DNA of 17,888 nt from Porticoccaceae bacterium UBA1117 (GTDB taxonomy: Bacteria > Pseudomonadota > Gammaproteobacteria > Pseudomonadales > Porticoccaceae). The stretch lies in assembly GCA_002313335.1 (NCBI GenBank), contig DCBC01000028.1, positions 8,743 through 26,630 of the forward strand, written 5' to 3'. Positions within the stretch are counted from its first letter, which is position 1, and every line of letters begins with the position of its first letter. The position numbers and the translations under genes are program-made. The notes under the pieces are model-generated. The model saw nothing but the letters and a program-made list of their open reading frames with translations, was not told the origin of the DNA and did no database searches. Of the stretch, positions 1 to 11,000 are shown piece by piece.

Positions 1-2
1 TT

Positions 3-320
3 AAGAATGAGATTAAAAGCCTTCAACTAGATAACCAACAACTAAAAAGTGATAAGAAAATATTTGCTAAAGAGTTTTCTGAGATGGAGGGAATATCTGC
101 AGACCCTGCGGCCTTAAACCAGCAGAACCAAACTCTTGTCAAACAGAACCATCTATTACAAAGCGACAATGATGTGTTGAAGGCAGAAGTAGAGATTTTA
201 GAAAATGACAGTAGTAACCAATTCTTTTTATACGGCGCTCTGACGGTATTTTTAGCCGCTCTACTGGTAGCGTTTATTCCTAAATTGAAAGGCAGGAAAA
301 GGCTTTCAGAGTGGGGTTAA
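3..320 (+). CDS. SH3-type inner-membrane protein (TIGR04211/YgiM-like), C-terminal part only
   Basis: Partial gene: the frame is open from the left edge, so the start and any N-terminal SH3 domain lie outside; 105 residues are visible. They form a Gln/Asn/Leu/Glu-rich coiled-coil stretch (about residues 1-70), one membrane helix (roughly residues 75-95, rich in Phe, Leu, Ala and Val) and a short basic tail ending GRKRLSEWG. A periplasmic SH3b domain, coiled coil, single C-terminal helix and basic cytoplasmic tail is the plan of the TIGR04211/YgiM family, whose members often end in a similar basic Ser-Trp tail. The biochemical role of the family is not settled; an envelope function is inferred. 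A Met at 84 starts a shorter reading, but the coiled coil runs through it without a break, so it is not the true start. The next gene, 58 bases downstream, also encodes an envelope protein. The SH3 domain itself is not visible, so the family call is moderate. Confidence 0.65.
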   Translation, partial: KNEIKSLQLDNQQLKSDKKIFAKEFSEMEGISADPAALNQQNQTLVKQNHLLQSDNDVLKAEVEILENDSSNQFFLYGALTVFLAALLVAFIPKLKGRKRLSEWG

Positions 321-378
321 TCGTACCGCTAGCCAAAAGGCTTTACACACTAAACTTAAATAATTGAGGTCACTAAAA

Positions 379-1023
379 ATGCCACGTTCTGTAGTCTTTA
401 TATTGCTAATGCTCGCGCCACTTAAGCTTTTTGCGGCAGTTGAGATGTCATCAGTCAACCCTCAGGTAAAGTTAGAAACCGAAAAAGGAGACATTGTTCT
501 TGAGTTATTTCCCAAAAAAGCACCCGTTTCGGTAGATAACTTTATTAAGCATGTGAACAACTTTCACTATGACGGACTGATCTTCCATCGCGTAATTAAA
601 GGATTTATGATTCAGACAGGTGGCTTTACCTTTGACTTTACCCCACGAGAATCTGAGCGTCCAACTATAGTCAATGAGGCGTCTAACGGGCTTAAAAATA
701 ATCGTGGGACTATTGCTATGGCGCGTATGAGTGATCCTGACTCAGCCCAGGCACAGTTTTTCATAAATCACAGTAGCAACAGTTTTTTGAATAGCAAAGG
801 TGACAATGTTGGCTATACTGTTTTTGGTAAAGTGATCAGCGGCATGGATACTGTTGATGCTATTGCAACGGTTCCAACCAGTGGATTGAACGTGCATCAA
901 GATGTTCCTATTGAGCCCATTAGAATCCTCAGTGCGCGCCTTCTCAACCCTGATGCTTGGGTTGAACGTAAAGATCCAAAGCCAGTCGCATCGAGCTTTG
1001 AACGCCCCATACCCTTAAGGTAA
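379..1023 (+). CDS. ppiA: Periplasmic peptidyl-prolyl cis-trans isomerase, cyclophilin type (PpiA-like)
   Basis: Cyclophilin that isomerises Xaa-Pro bonds in exported proteins. I chose the ATG at 379 (214 residues) over an in-frame TTG at 364: the ATG follows TGAGG at about 9 bases and gives a clean signal peptide (basic MPR, hydrophobic VVFILLMLAPLKL, cleavage near FAA), which places the protein in the periplasm. The cyclophilin domain spans about residues 28-170. The signature FHRVIKGFMIQTGG (69-82) carries the catalytic Arg and the Phe, Met and Gln of the pocket, and AQFFIN (125-130) supplies the Gln and Phe. As in E. coli PpiA, and unlike human CypA, the Trp of the pocket is replaced (SFLN) and the pocket His is Tyr (GYTVFGKV). 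A basic, Pro-rich tail of about 25 residues (WVERKDPKPVASSFERPIPLR) extends past the usual domain end. It is followed 12 bases later by pdxJ. The isomerase call is firm; the symbol rests on subfamily resemblance and location. Confidence 0.9.
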   Translation: MPRSVVFILLMLAPLKLFAAVEMSSVNPQVKLETEKGDIVLELFPKKAPVSVDNFIKHVNNFHYDGLIFHRVIKGFMIQTGGFTFDFTPRESERPTIVNEASNGLKNNRGTIAMARMSDPDSAQAQFFINHSSNSFLNSKGDNVGYTVFGKVISGMDTVDAIATVPTSGLNVHQDVPIEPIRILSARLLNPDAWVERKDPKPVASSFERPIPLR

Positions 1024-1035
1024 CCATAGAGTTTT

Positions 1036-1788
1036 ATGACCGCACTCAGCATTAATCTAAATAAAGTAAGTTTATTAAGGAACTCTAGAGAGGGAAACTA
1101 TCCCAGCGTTCTTAAGCATGCTCAGCTATGTATCGACAATGGCGCTGATGGCATTACTGTTCATCCACGACCTGACCAGCGGCATATCAGGCCAAGTGAT
1201 GTTCGAGAACTCTCTGAGTTGGTAAAGCCCTTGGCTGATATAGAGTTTAATATTGAGGGTAATCCATTTGCACCAGCTGTTGCCGATTATCCGGGTTTTA
1301 TCTCTTTGGTTGAACAAACTCAGCCTGATCAATGCACTCTGGTACCTGACAATGACAGCCAGCTAACGTCTGATCATGGTTTTGATTTAAATCACTCTGG
1401 TGATGCGCTCGAACCCATCATCAGACGCCTCAAGGATCAGGGAATGCGGGTAAGTCTTTTCATGGACCCAGATCTAGAACAAATTGAGCTCGCTGCTCAG
1501 ATTGGCTCGGATCGAATAGAGCTATACACAGGCCCTTATGCTGAGGCTTGGGGGAGTGAAAGCGCTGAGCTAATGTTTCAAAAACATAAAAAGGCGGCAG
1601 AGCTTGCGACATCTTTGGGTATGGGCGTCAATGCCGGCCATGATCTAAATCTTCACAACTTAGCTAAATTTGCAACGATTCCCGGACTTCTTGAGGTATC
1701 TATTGGCCACGCTTTTATCGTAGACTCATTAACGATGGGTATGGCCAGCACTGTGCAGGCCTATAAGAAGTTACTTAACCAACATTAG
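1036..1788 (+). CDS. pdxJ: Pyridoxine 5'-phosphate synthase, atypical (Bacteroidetes-like) form
   Basis: TIM-barrel enzyme of the DXP-dependent vitamin B6 pathway; condenses 1-amino-acetone-3-phosphate with deoxyxylulose 5-phosphate to give pyridoxine 5'-phosphate in the cytoplasm. At 250 residues it has family length. Visible landmarks: INLNKVSLLRN (6-16), the phosphate/active-site segment DGITVHPRPDQRHI (38-51) with His43, Arg45 and His50, FNIEGNP with Glu74, RIELYTG with Glu162, NAGHDLN with His202, and a C-terminal SIGHA. In the usual proteobacterial enzyme the first motif reads N-I-D-H and the second continues H-L-R-E-D; here they are N-L-N-K and H-P-R-P-D, with EFNIEGNP in place of NLEMA. 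From memory these are features of the Bacteroidetes PdxJ. The gene is also outside the common gammaproteobacterial recO-pdxJ-acpS cluster. The ATG follows the cyclophilin stop by 12 bases with only a weak Shine-Dalgarno. The family assignment is firm; its evolutionary origin is inference. Confidence 0.9.
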   Translation: MTALSINLNKVSLLRNSREGNYPSVLKHAQLCIDNGADGITVHPRPDQRHIRPSDVRELSELVKPLADIEFNIEGNPFAPAVADYPGFISLVEQTQPDQCTLVPDNDSQLTSDHGFDLNHSGDALEPIIRRLKDQGMRVSLFMDPDLEQIELAAQIGSDRIELYTGPYAEAWGSESAELMFQKHKKAAELATSLGMGVNAGHDLNLHNLAKFATIPGLLEVSIGHAFIVDSLTMGMASTVQAYKKLLNQH

Positions 1789-2753
1789 TGGCCACCATGT
1801 CTGAGCATACGCCAGCCGCCGGGACCGTAGATACTATACGCTCCAAAACACTCACGCTAAACTGCCTTGGCGCAGGGCGTGCAGGTTCTACGCTGTGTAG
1901 GTTACTGTCTTCGTACATTCAAATAAATCAGGTCGTCAATCGCACCAAACTCTCTGCTGACCAAGCCGTGGAGTTCATTACAGCCGGTGAGGCTGTTAGC
2001 ATTAGCGATCAGTCATATGTGGGTTTAAAGTGCGCTGACATCTGGATGTTGGCCTGTCCAGATGACCAACTTCAGTCTGTCGGTGATTCACTGCTATCCT
2101 CAGGAGTATTGCGGTCGGGCAATATTCTCTTTCATTGCAGCGGCGTCTTATCATCGGCTATTTTTACCGAGGCTAGATCAATCGGTGTCAATGTTGCATC
2201 ACTTCACCCAGCCCATAGCTTTGCCAACCCGGAATCATCGTTAAAATCCTTCCTTGGCACTTCGTGCGCAATCGAGGGTGATACTCAAGCCATACTGCTT
2301 TTATCGCGCTTATTCGAAGGCATTGGCGCTAATGTTTTCTCTATTGATCGTGATAAAAAATCCCTGTATCACGCATCAATGGTCATGGCCTGTAATAATT
2401 TAGTTAGCTTGTTAGAATTGAGTAAATTAATGCTAATGCAGTCGGGTGTAGATACAAAAAAGCAACCCGACCCAATGCAAGCACTCGTCCAACAAACCTT
2501 GGACAACTATTTTGATGGCAACGCCCAAAGCGCTTTAACAGGGCCTATCTCGCGGGGAGATATAAAAACTGTTGAGACTCATTTAAGGGCTTTAAAGAAT
2601 ACACCAGATACATGGCAACAGGTGTATTCTGGACTAGGTCGCATAGCAGTAGACATATCCGCGGCTCAAGGTAAGGCTTCTCATAAAGATTTACAGATCA
2701 TTACACAATTACTGAAGTCTATTACCCAAACCATACCAGACATAAAAGGCTAA
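1788..2753 (+). CDS. Rossmann-like / DUF2520 protein, putative NAD(P)-dependent oxidoreductase
   Basis: A protein of 321 residues with an N-terminal Rossmann domain (about 21-150) and a helical DUF2520 domain (about 155-300). The nucleotide-binding motif is CLGAGRAGSTL (Gly28, Gly30, Gly33 at the GxGxxG positions), followed by a strand ending VVNRT (48-52), IWMLACPDDQL (85-95) and FHCSGVLSS (115-123). The linker HPAHSFANP (140-148) and GPISRGDIKTVETHLRAL near the C-terminus match conserved DUF2520 segments. The architecture resembles ketopantoate reductase, P5C reductase and F420-type NADP oxidoreductases. No substrate is known for the family and I do not assign one. The GTG at 1788 overlaps the pdxJ stop by one base (TAGTG), suggesting translational coupling; an ATG at 1797 is an equally possible start, and neither has a visible Shine-Dalgarno. 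The next gene begins one base after its stop, so pdxJ, this gene and trmH are probably one transcript. Confidence 0.82.
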   Translation: MATMSEHTPAAGTVDTIRSKTLTLNCLGAGRAGSTLCRLLSSYIQINQVVNRTKLSADQAVEFITAGEAVSISDQSYVGLKCADIWMLACPDDQLQSVGDSLLSSGVLRSGNILFHCSGVLSSAIFTEARSIGVNVASLHPAHSFANPESSLKSFLGTSCAIEGDTQAILLLSRLFEGIGANVFSIDRDKKSLYHASMVMACNNLVSLLELSKLMLMQSGVDTKKQPDPMQALVQQTLDNYFDGNAQSALTGPISRGDIKTVETHLRALKNTPDTWQQVYSGLGRIAVDISAAQGKASHKDLQIITQLLKSITQTIPDIKG

Positions 2754-2754
2754 T

Positions 2755-3552
2755 ATGAATCGTCCCCAGTTCTCTGATCAACGCTCAGATAGCGCTGAGT
2801 ATTTGAAAAGAAAGGTTTTCTTTGATCAGCTCATTACCGTTTATGGCCGCAAGCCGGTATTAGAAATACTCGAAGACACAAAGCTGGATATTTACCGTCT
2901 TCATCTTGCTGATAGTAACCGCGGCGGCGGCATTATTGATCAGATAAAACATCTGGCACAGCAACGTAATATCGAGATTCTTTACCACAATCGCTCGCAA
3001 CTAGCGCGTATTTCACGCAATAGCAAGCAGGATCAGGGGGTCGCATGCGATATCCATTGCCCAGGCTATCAGCCCTATGAACAAGCAATAGATTCGCTGA
3101 TCACGGGGGATCCTAAAGTATTGGTCGCTATAGATGGGGTAACTAACCCACAGAATTTAGGCATGATTATTCGTAGTGTAACTGCCAGCCCCTGCTATGG
3201 ATTACTTCTGCCCACCAAAGGGGTTGCTGAAATCTCATCATTAGTCATTAAAGCCAGTGCTGGCACTGTTTTTAAAGGCACCATATTGCGCTGTGATAGC
3301 TTACATAGCGCACTGAAAAACTTGCAGCAACAAGGGTTCAAGCTATGTATGCTCTCTTCCCATAATGCAACACCACTGGCGGATATTAGTCGCGATCAAT
3401 CCTTAGTCTATATTTTGGGCAACGAGTCAGACGGTGTGAGTGAGAGTATCGCATCGCTCTGCGACTACCGCGTTGGTATAGAAATGAACAATGGTGTTGA
3501 ATCATTAAACGTAGCAGTGACCGCGGCATTAGTCGCGTTTAACACCCTCTAG
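2755..3552 (+). CDS. TrmH/SpoU-family RNA 2'-O-methyltransferase (RlmB-like)
   Basis: SPOUT-class, SAM-dependent methyltransferase of 265 residues, expected to methylate a ribose 2'-OH in rRNA or tRNA. After an N-terminal extension of about 28 residues comes a substrate-binding domain (about 29-100, beginning VYGRKPVLEIL, which recalls the RlmB start) and the trefoil-knot catalytic domain (about 118-265). The three SpoU motifs are present: motif 1 NPQNLGMIIRS (131-141) with the catalytic Asn and Arg, motif 2 LGNESDGVS (221-229) with the invariant Glu, and motif 3 NNGVESLNVAVTAAL (245-259). The target cannot be read from the sequence; motif 3 differs from the SVSSLNVSVA I recall for E. coli RlmB, so I leave the symbol blank. 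The ATG has a good Shine-Dalgarno, AAAAGG at 2744-2749. The TAG stop lies in a CTAG shared with the stop of the convergent transporter gene. Confidence 0.88.
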   Translation: MNRPQFSDQRSDSAEYLKRKVFFDQLITVYGRKPVLEILEDTKLDIYRLHLADSNRGGGIIDQIKHLAQQRNIEILYHNRSQLARISRNSKQDQGVACDIHCPGYQPYEQAIDSLITGDPKVLVAIDGVTNPQNLGMIIRSVTASPCYGLLLPTKGVAEISSLVIKASAGTVFKGTILRCDSLHSALKNLQQQGFKLCMLSSHNATPLADISRDQSLVYILGNESDGVSESIASLCDYRVGIEMNNGVESLNVAVTAALVAFNTL

Positions 3553-4781
3553 TGAGTAGCTTCTTCAGTCGCCAGAGACCAAAGAGGTGATCTTAGTGCC
3601 GCGACTAAAGAGACGATCAAAGTAAGGCTGGCAATGGTAATAAAAGTAGTGCTCAGACCCACTGTCTGAATCGCCATACCACTTGCCCAAGCACCAAGTG
3701 GGGCACCGCCAAACAAACTCAACTGATAGACTGAAGCAGCTCTAGACCGCAATGCATGTGGCACTTGGTTGTGAAGAATAGTGCGACCTAAGGTCATCGA
3801 TAATCCAGAGAAAAAACCCCATACATACACGACTGGAAATAACACCCAAAGGCTGGGCAAAAAAGCCACTATACCCACTAGGCTACCGCGCCAAAGAAAA
3901 CTAATAATCATTAGCCTACCAGGGCGTTTAAACATTTTGGCGCGCTTCATTACACCAAGGTTAGCGCTGACAATACCCAGTGTAAAAGTAATCTGCAGAC
4001 CCGCATAAAGTTGGGCACCACCACCATAGCCCTGTTTGGCTATTAATGGCATGCCCACTAAATAAACGCCAAACGCAAGAAACCCCGTGGCAAACACGAG
4101 AAATATTAGATGCAGTAGTGCGCGGTTCTCAGAAAATAGGTTAAAGCCTTTACGAAGTTCAGCTAATGGGTTTCGAGGCTCACTGGTCGGTTCAGTAGAA
4201 ATACCTTGATTTGACTTGATTAGCGGATGGCACTGTCGAATACACCAAGCACTGAAGGCGAACATACAAACCTGCAATGCCAGAAGAGGAAGCACACCCA
4301 CGTCTTCGATCTGACCGGCAAAGAAAAAACCAACACCCTGTGCCACAAACTGTACCGCCACTACCTTAGCAACAGCCTGATGCATCAAGGTCTGATCAGC
4401 ATAGCCCAGCAAACTTTCTCGCGCCGGTTGCACAAAAGCTGAAATTGTGCCGAAACTTATGGCAAACAACAGCATCATCGAAAAAGAAAGTTGGTCTGTG
4501 GCAACCGCTACAGACAGCAACCCTACGGGTAAAATATAGAGCGCATAAAGAAGTGACAACCAAGTACCACGATGACGACCATCCGAGACTACGCCCCCCG
4601 GTAAAATAAATAGCAAGTTAGGCAATAATAATGCCATTTGCGCCAGCCCCAGTCGACTAGGAGATTGCTCCAAAACCCCAATAATTAACCATGGGAAAAG
4701 AATGGTATGCACACCCATGGAAAAGTTACTGGAGCCAATGGTTGCCAAGTAATGGCGAAAAGAAAACGTTTGAGAAGTCAC
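3549..4781 (-). CDS. MFS transporter (MFS_3/EntS-like)
   Basis: Major facilitator superfamily permease of 410 residues with about 12 hydrophobic helices. The loop between helices 2 and 3 carries a motif A variant, GGVVSDGRHRGTWL, and the segment AFVQPARESLLGYA is typical of the EntS/MFS_3 branch, which exports siderophores or small lipophilic compounds. The central cytoplasmic loop (around HPLIKSNQGISTEPTSEPRNPLAELRKG) divides the two six-helix halves. The substrate is unknown. The start is a GTG placed directly after the stop of the 74-codon gene (TAAGTG on the minus strand) without a Shine-Dalgarno, which points to translational coupling. The next in-frame ATG is codon 22 and would cut into the first helix, so GTG is preferred. 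This is the last gene of the minus-strand run and converges on trmH with overlapping stops. Confidence 0.85.
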   Translation of the reverse strand: MTSQTFSFRHYLATIGSSNFSMGVHTILFPWLIIGVLEQSPSRLGLAQMALLLPNLLFILPGGVVSDGRHRGTWLSLLYALYILPVGLLSVAVATDQLSFSMMLLFAISFGTISAFVQPARESLLGYADQTLMHQAVAKVVAVQFVAQGVGFFFAGQIEDVGVLPLLALQVCMFAFSAWCIRQCHPLIKSNQGISTEPTSEPRNPLAELRKGFNLFSENRALLHLIFLVFATGFLAFGVYLVGMPLIAKQGYGGGAQLYAGLQITFTLGIVSANLGVMKRAKMFKRPGRLMIISFLWRGSLVGIVAFLPSLWVLFPVVYVWGFFSGLSMTLGRTILHNQVPHALRSRAASVYQLSLFGGAPLGAWASGMAIQTVGLSTTFITIASLTLIVSLVAALRSPLWSLATEEATH

Positions 4782-5006
4782 TTATTTGCGACGTTTGCGC
4801 ATTACCGCCATTAGCCAGCCTACCGCTGCACTAAGAGTCACGATTAACCCAAGACCAACCAACATAAACATCAGATTACTAATCAATAAGGATACCGGTA
4901 TGTTATAAACTTCAACGGCCAACAATAAAAAGGTAAAGCAAGCAAACATCGACGCAATCCAGGTCGATCGACGCTTTAAAAAACTTTTTGCAGAGAGCTT
5001 ATTCAA
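4782..5006 (-). CDS. Small two-helix membrane protein, unknown function
   Basis: A 74-residue protein that I do not recognise. It has a basic N-terminus (MNKLSAKSFLKRRSTW), a first hydrophobic segment of about residues 16-36, a second of about 39-66, and a strongly basic end (MRKRRK). Both ends are positive, so by the positive-inside rule both probably face the cytoplasm with a short periplasmic turn. The start is TTG at 5006, with AGGA about 10 bases upstream on the minus strand; a Met at codon 20 would remove part of the first helix. The gene sits 46 bases downstream of ligA, and its stop abuts the GTG of the MFS gene, so the two are likely co-translated. It may be an accessory protein of the transporter, but only position supports this. 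Hydrophobic layout, tight packing and same-strand context support a real gene. Confidence 0.6.
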   Translation of the reverse strand: MNKLSAKSFLKRRSTWIASMFACFTFLLLAVEVYNIPVSLLISNLMFMLVGLGLIVTLSAAVGWLMAVMRKRRK

Positions 5007-5052
5007 ACTACTTAATATCCTATGTAGGTTGGTAATATTTTGTAACGTTCTA

Positions 5053-7946
<2,894 letters not shown>

Positions 7947-7996
7947 GTCAGACTCTTATGCGATAAATAGAATGTTGATCATTAATATAGTTTTTC

Positions 7997-8011
7997 ATAG
8001 TTTATAACTAT
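7997..8011. repeat. AT-rich perfect inverted repeat between smc and zipA
   Basis: In the 84-base gap after the smc stop, ATAGTT and AACTAT arms of six bases flank a three-base centre. The gap is very AT-rich. As RNA on the minus strand it could form a small hairpin, but there is no run of T after it, so it is a poor intrinsic terminator. It could instead be an operator or a processing site between smc and zipA. Chance occurrence in AT-rich sequence is quite possible. Confidence 0.25.
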
Positions 8012-8030
8012 CCTTTTAAAGAACAAATAC

Positions 8031-11000
8031 TCAAGCACCAGCTAGTTCAGCAGCCTGATCAACATCTACCGTGACCAATCTAGAAACCCCAGCTTCATGC
8101 ATAGTTACGCCCATCAGCTGATTGGCCGCTTCCATCGATATTTTATTATGGGTAATAAAAATAAACTGAACCTGATCAGACATTTCCTTAACCATCGCAG
8201 CGTAACGTGCCACGTTGGCATCATCTAAAGGAGCATCAACCTCATCGAGCATGCAAAACGGTGCCGGATTTAACTTGAAAATTGCAAATACCATAGCAAT
8301 AGCAGTGAGCGCCTTTTCGCCGCCTGATAGCAAGTGAATTGACGCATTTTTCTTACCTGGGGGCCTCGCCATTAAAGTGACACCAGTGTTGAGCAGATCA
8401 TCACCCGTCATTTCCAAATAAGCGTGCCCGCCACCAAATAGTTTTGGAAATAACGCTTGAATATGGGTATTGACCAATTCAAATGTTTCTTTAAATCGAG
8501 TTCGAGTAGTCCGATCAATTTTTTGGATGGCCGACTGCAGGGTCTGCAGTGCCTCTTCAAGCTCTTGATTTTGCTTATCTAAATAATCTTTGCGCTCAGA
8601 TTCAATTTTATACTCGTCAATGGCTGCCAAGTTAATCGGCCCGAGACGCTGTATACGATTAGCGATTAGCTGCAGTTGCTCTTCCCAATCAACCAGCTCA
8701 GCATCCTCAGCCAGCGCGTCCAACAGATCAACCAACACCCCATTTTTGTCTTTTATCTGATCTTCAATAGTCATGCTAAGAGTACTTATTTCCTGAGCTG
8801 ACAATCGTTGCGCCTCTAACTGAACTTGCAGATCCTGCAATTTCAGTTCAAGTTCACCGCGTCGTTTTTCTTGCTCTCGAGTGTCGTACTCTGTTGCCTC
8901 GACCTGCTGACGAGACTCGCCCAGTTCATCCTCTACCTTGAGCCGAGCCTCCAACTGCTGTTCTAATTGCTGTTTGTGGTCATCAGTCGGATCTTCTTTA
9001 ATTTCAAAGGCGATTCGCAACTCAGCACGACGCTCCTCAAGTCGCTCAAATTGGGATTCTAACCGCACTATTCCACCTTTAATCGACACAAGCTGTGTAC
9101 TAAGAGAGCTCTCTCGAAGGTCCATCTGCTGAGAATTATCTCGATGTTGGCGAGCAGTTTGACGAGCACTATCAAGCGCTGTTCGTAACATATCACGCTG
9201 ACTCACTAGAGCTGCCCTAAGGCCAGTATCGACGTCCATTTTCTCAATCGACTCTTGTAAAACCACTCTAGCCGTAGCGAGGTTTTCCGTTTCAGTTTGA
9301 GACTGCTCTCGGACCTCCGTTAATTCTTTATCGGCGCGCGCTTTGCGGGCTTTGAACTGCTCGATTTGTACCTCAAAACCACTCAATTTAGAGCGTAGCT
9401 CCGCATAAGTACTCTGCTGTTCTTCAATACTTCGAGAAATTTCATGACGAGTCGCTTCAAGATTCTGCAATGTTAAACTATTTTCTTGCCGCTCTTTCTC
9501 AGCGCCTTCAATAGACACTGCAAGCGCTTTAAGCTTCTGGTCAATAGCGTCCAATTCTTGTTTCCTCTGAAGAACGCCAGCAGTTGCATCTTTATCTCGG
9601 GCTACACGCGCCCAACTGGCACCCAGCCAGATCCCATCGGCGGTCACCACTGACTCATAGACAGACAATGTTGACTGCAAAGCAAGCGCATCAGCGAGTG
9701 AATCAGCAGTAAACACATTGGACAAAAGGATTTTGGCGGAATTACCCTCCACCAGATCACTCAACAACTGCCCTTTGGAGGACCCCGAATGATGTTTACC
9801 CATGCCGGTGTTGACAAATAATAGCTCACCTTTATTGAAGCCCTGCATCAGATCAACAGAGCTGGCCATATCATCCACAGCAATTGCTTGTAAGTAACTC
9901 CCCAATACAGTTTCTACCGCGAGCTCCCAACCAGCCGCAGCTTTTAATTGATCGGCCAACCTCGGTTGTTTATCGAGACCCACGGCAGCCAACCATTTCT
10001 GGTCGTCCCCATCACCCATCGCCGCTTGTTGCAAGGCCTGAAGAGACGCCTGGCGACCCTTTAAAGTCTGTTGAGTACCGCGAAGATCATCGCAACGTGC
10101 GTTGGTTTGCAACGCTCCATCACGCAATGACGCAATCGCCAGACGATTTTCTTGGCGCTGCCCATCGGTGAGAGAACGCGAGTGTTCAGTCGCCTCCAGA
10201 CACTCTTTTATGGTTGCCAACTCTTCCTCAGCAGGACTGGCCTGAAAGCTTGTAGCTTCAGCCTCTAAACTCTGCTTCTTTTCTGTTAAGCGGCGCATTA
10301 GCTGTTCAAGATGTTGAATACGTGACTGCTGGACTTCAGCTTGCTGTCTTGGACTGGCGGAGTGCTGATTGAATTCATCCCAGTGTTGCTGCCACTCATT
10401 CATAGCCTGCTCAGCCTCTTCAAGCGCAGCAGTGGATATCACTTCTAGTTGAGCAGCCTCTTCCAGCACTGGCTTGAGCTCATCAAATTCCGCTTGCCAA
10501 CCAGACACCTTGTTTTTGTCCGCCGTAAGGTGCTCATCGGTTTCTCGATAATTTCGCTCTGTTTGCTGGAGCTCTCTATCAATATCTTGGGCGCGTTGCT
10601 GCGCATGCTCAATCGCTTGTTCGATACGGGTAACTTCACCACCAATCTTATAAAACCTAGCCTGTACTTCATTAAAGGCATCGCTTTGGTCCGTAAACTG
10701 CGTTCGTAACTTTTCAATACTCGTATCACAATGGCTACGTTGAGCAACAATCTTCTCTTTCTCAATCTCAAAACCACCAATCACGGCTTTAAGACCCAAG
10801 GCATCCTGGTTGTAACCTCGCCACTTAAGGGTTAATAACTCAGCACTAAACTGCCTCTCTTGTTTTTTGTACTCAGAGTATTTTTCAGCAGCCTTCGCTT
10901 GACGTTCTAAACGGCTTATTTGACGTCCAAGCTCATCACGTATGTCTGTTAATCGTTCCAAATTTTCCATCGTGCGCTGCATGCGGCTCTCGGTCTCGCG

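Noticed and set aside
331..342. AGCC-AAAA-GGCT hairpin after the SH3-type gene as a terminator
   Set aside because: The stem is only four base pairs and is followed by TTACAC, not a T run; too weak to call.
364..378. TTG start for the cyclophilin at 364
   Set aside because: The ATG at 379 has the better-spaced TGAGG and gives a cleaner signal peptide; the TGAGG overlaps the TTG region itself.
10445..10780. 111-codon minus-strand frame inside smc
   Set aside because: It is an alternative frame of the Smc coiled-coil region, whose real frame is intact; basic, low-information composition.
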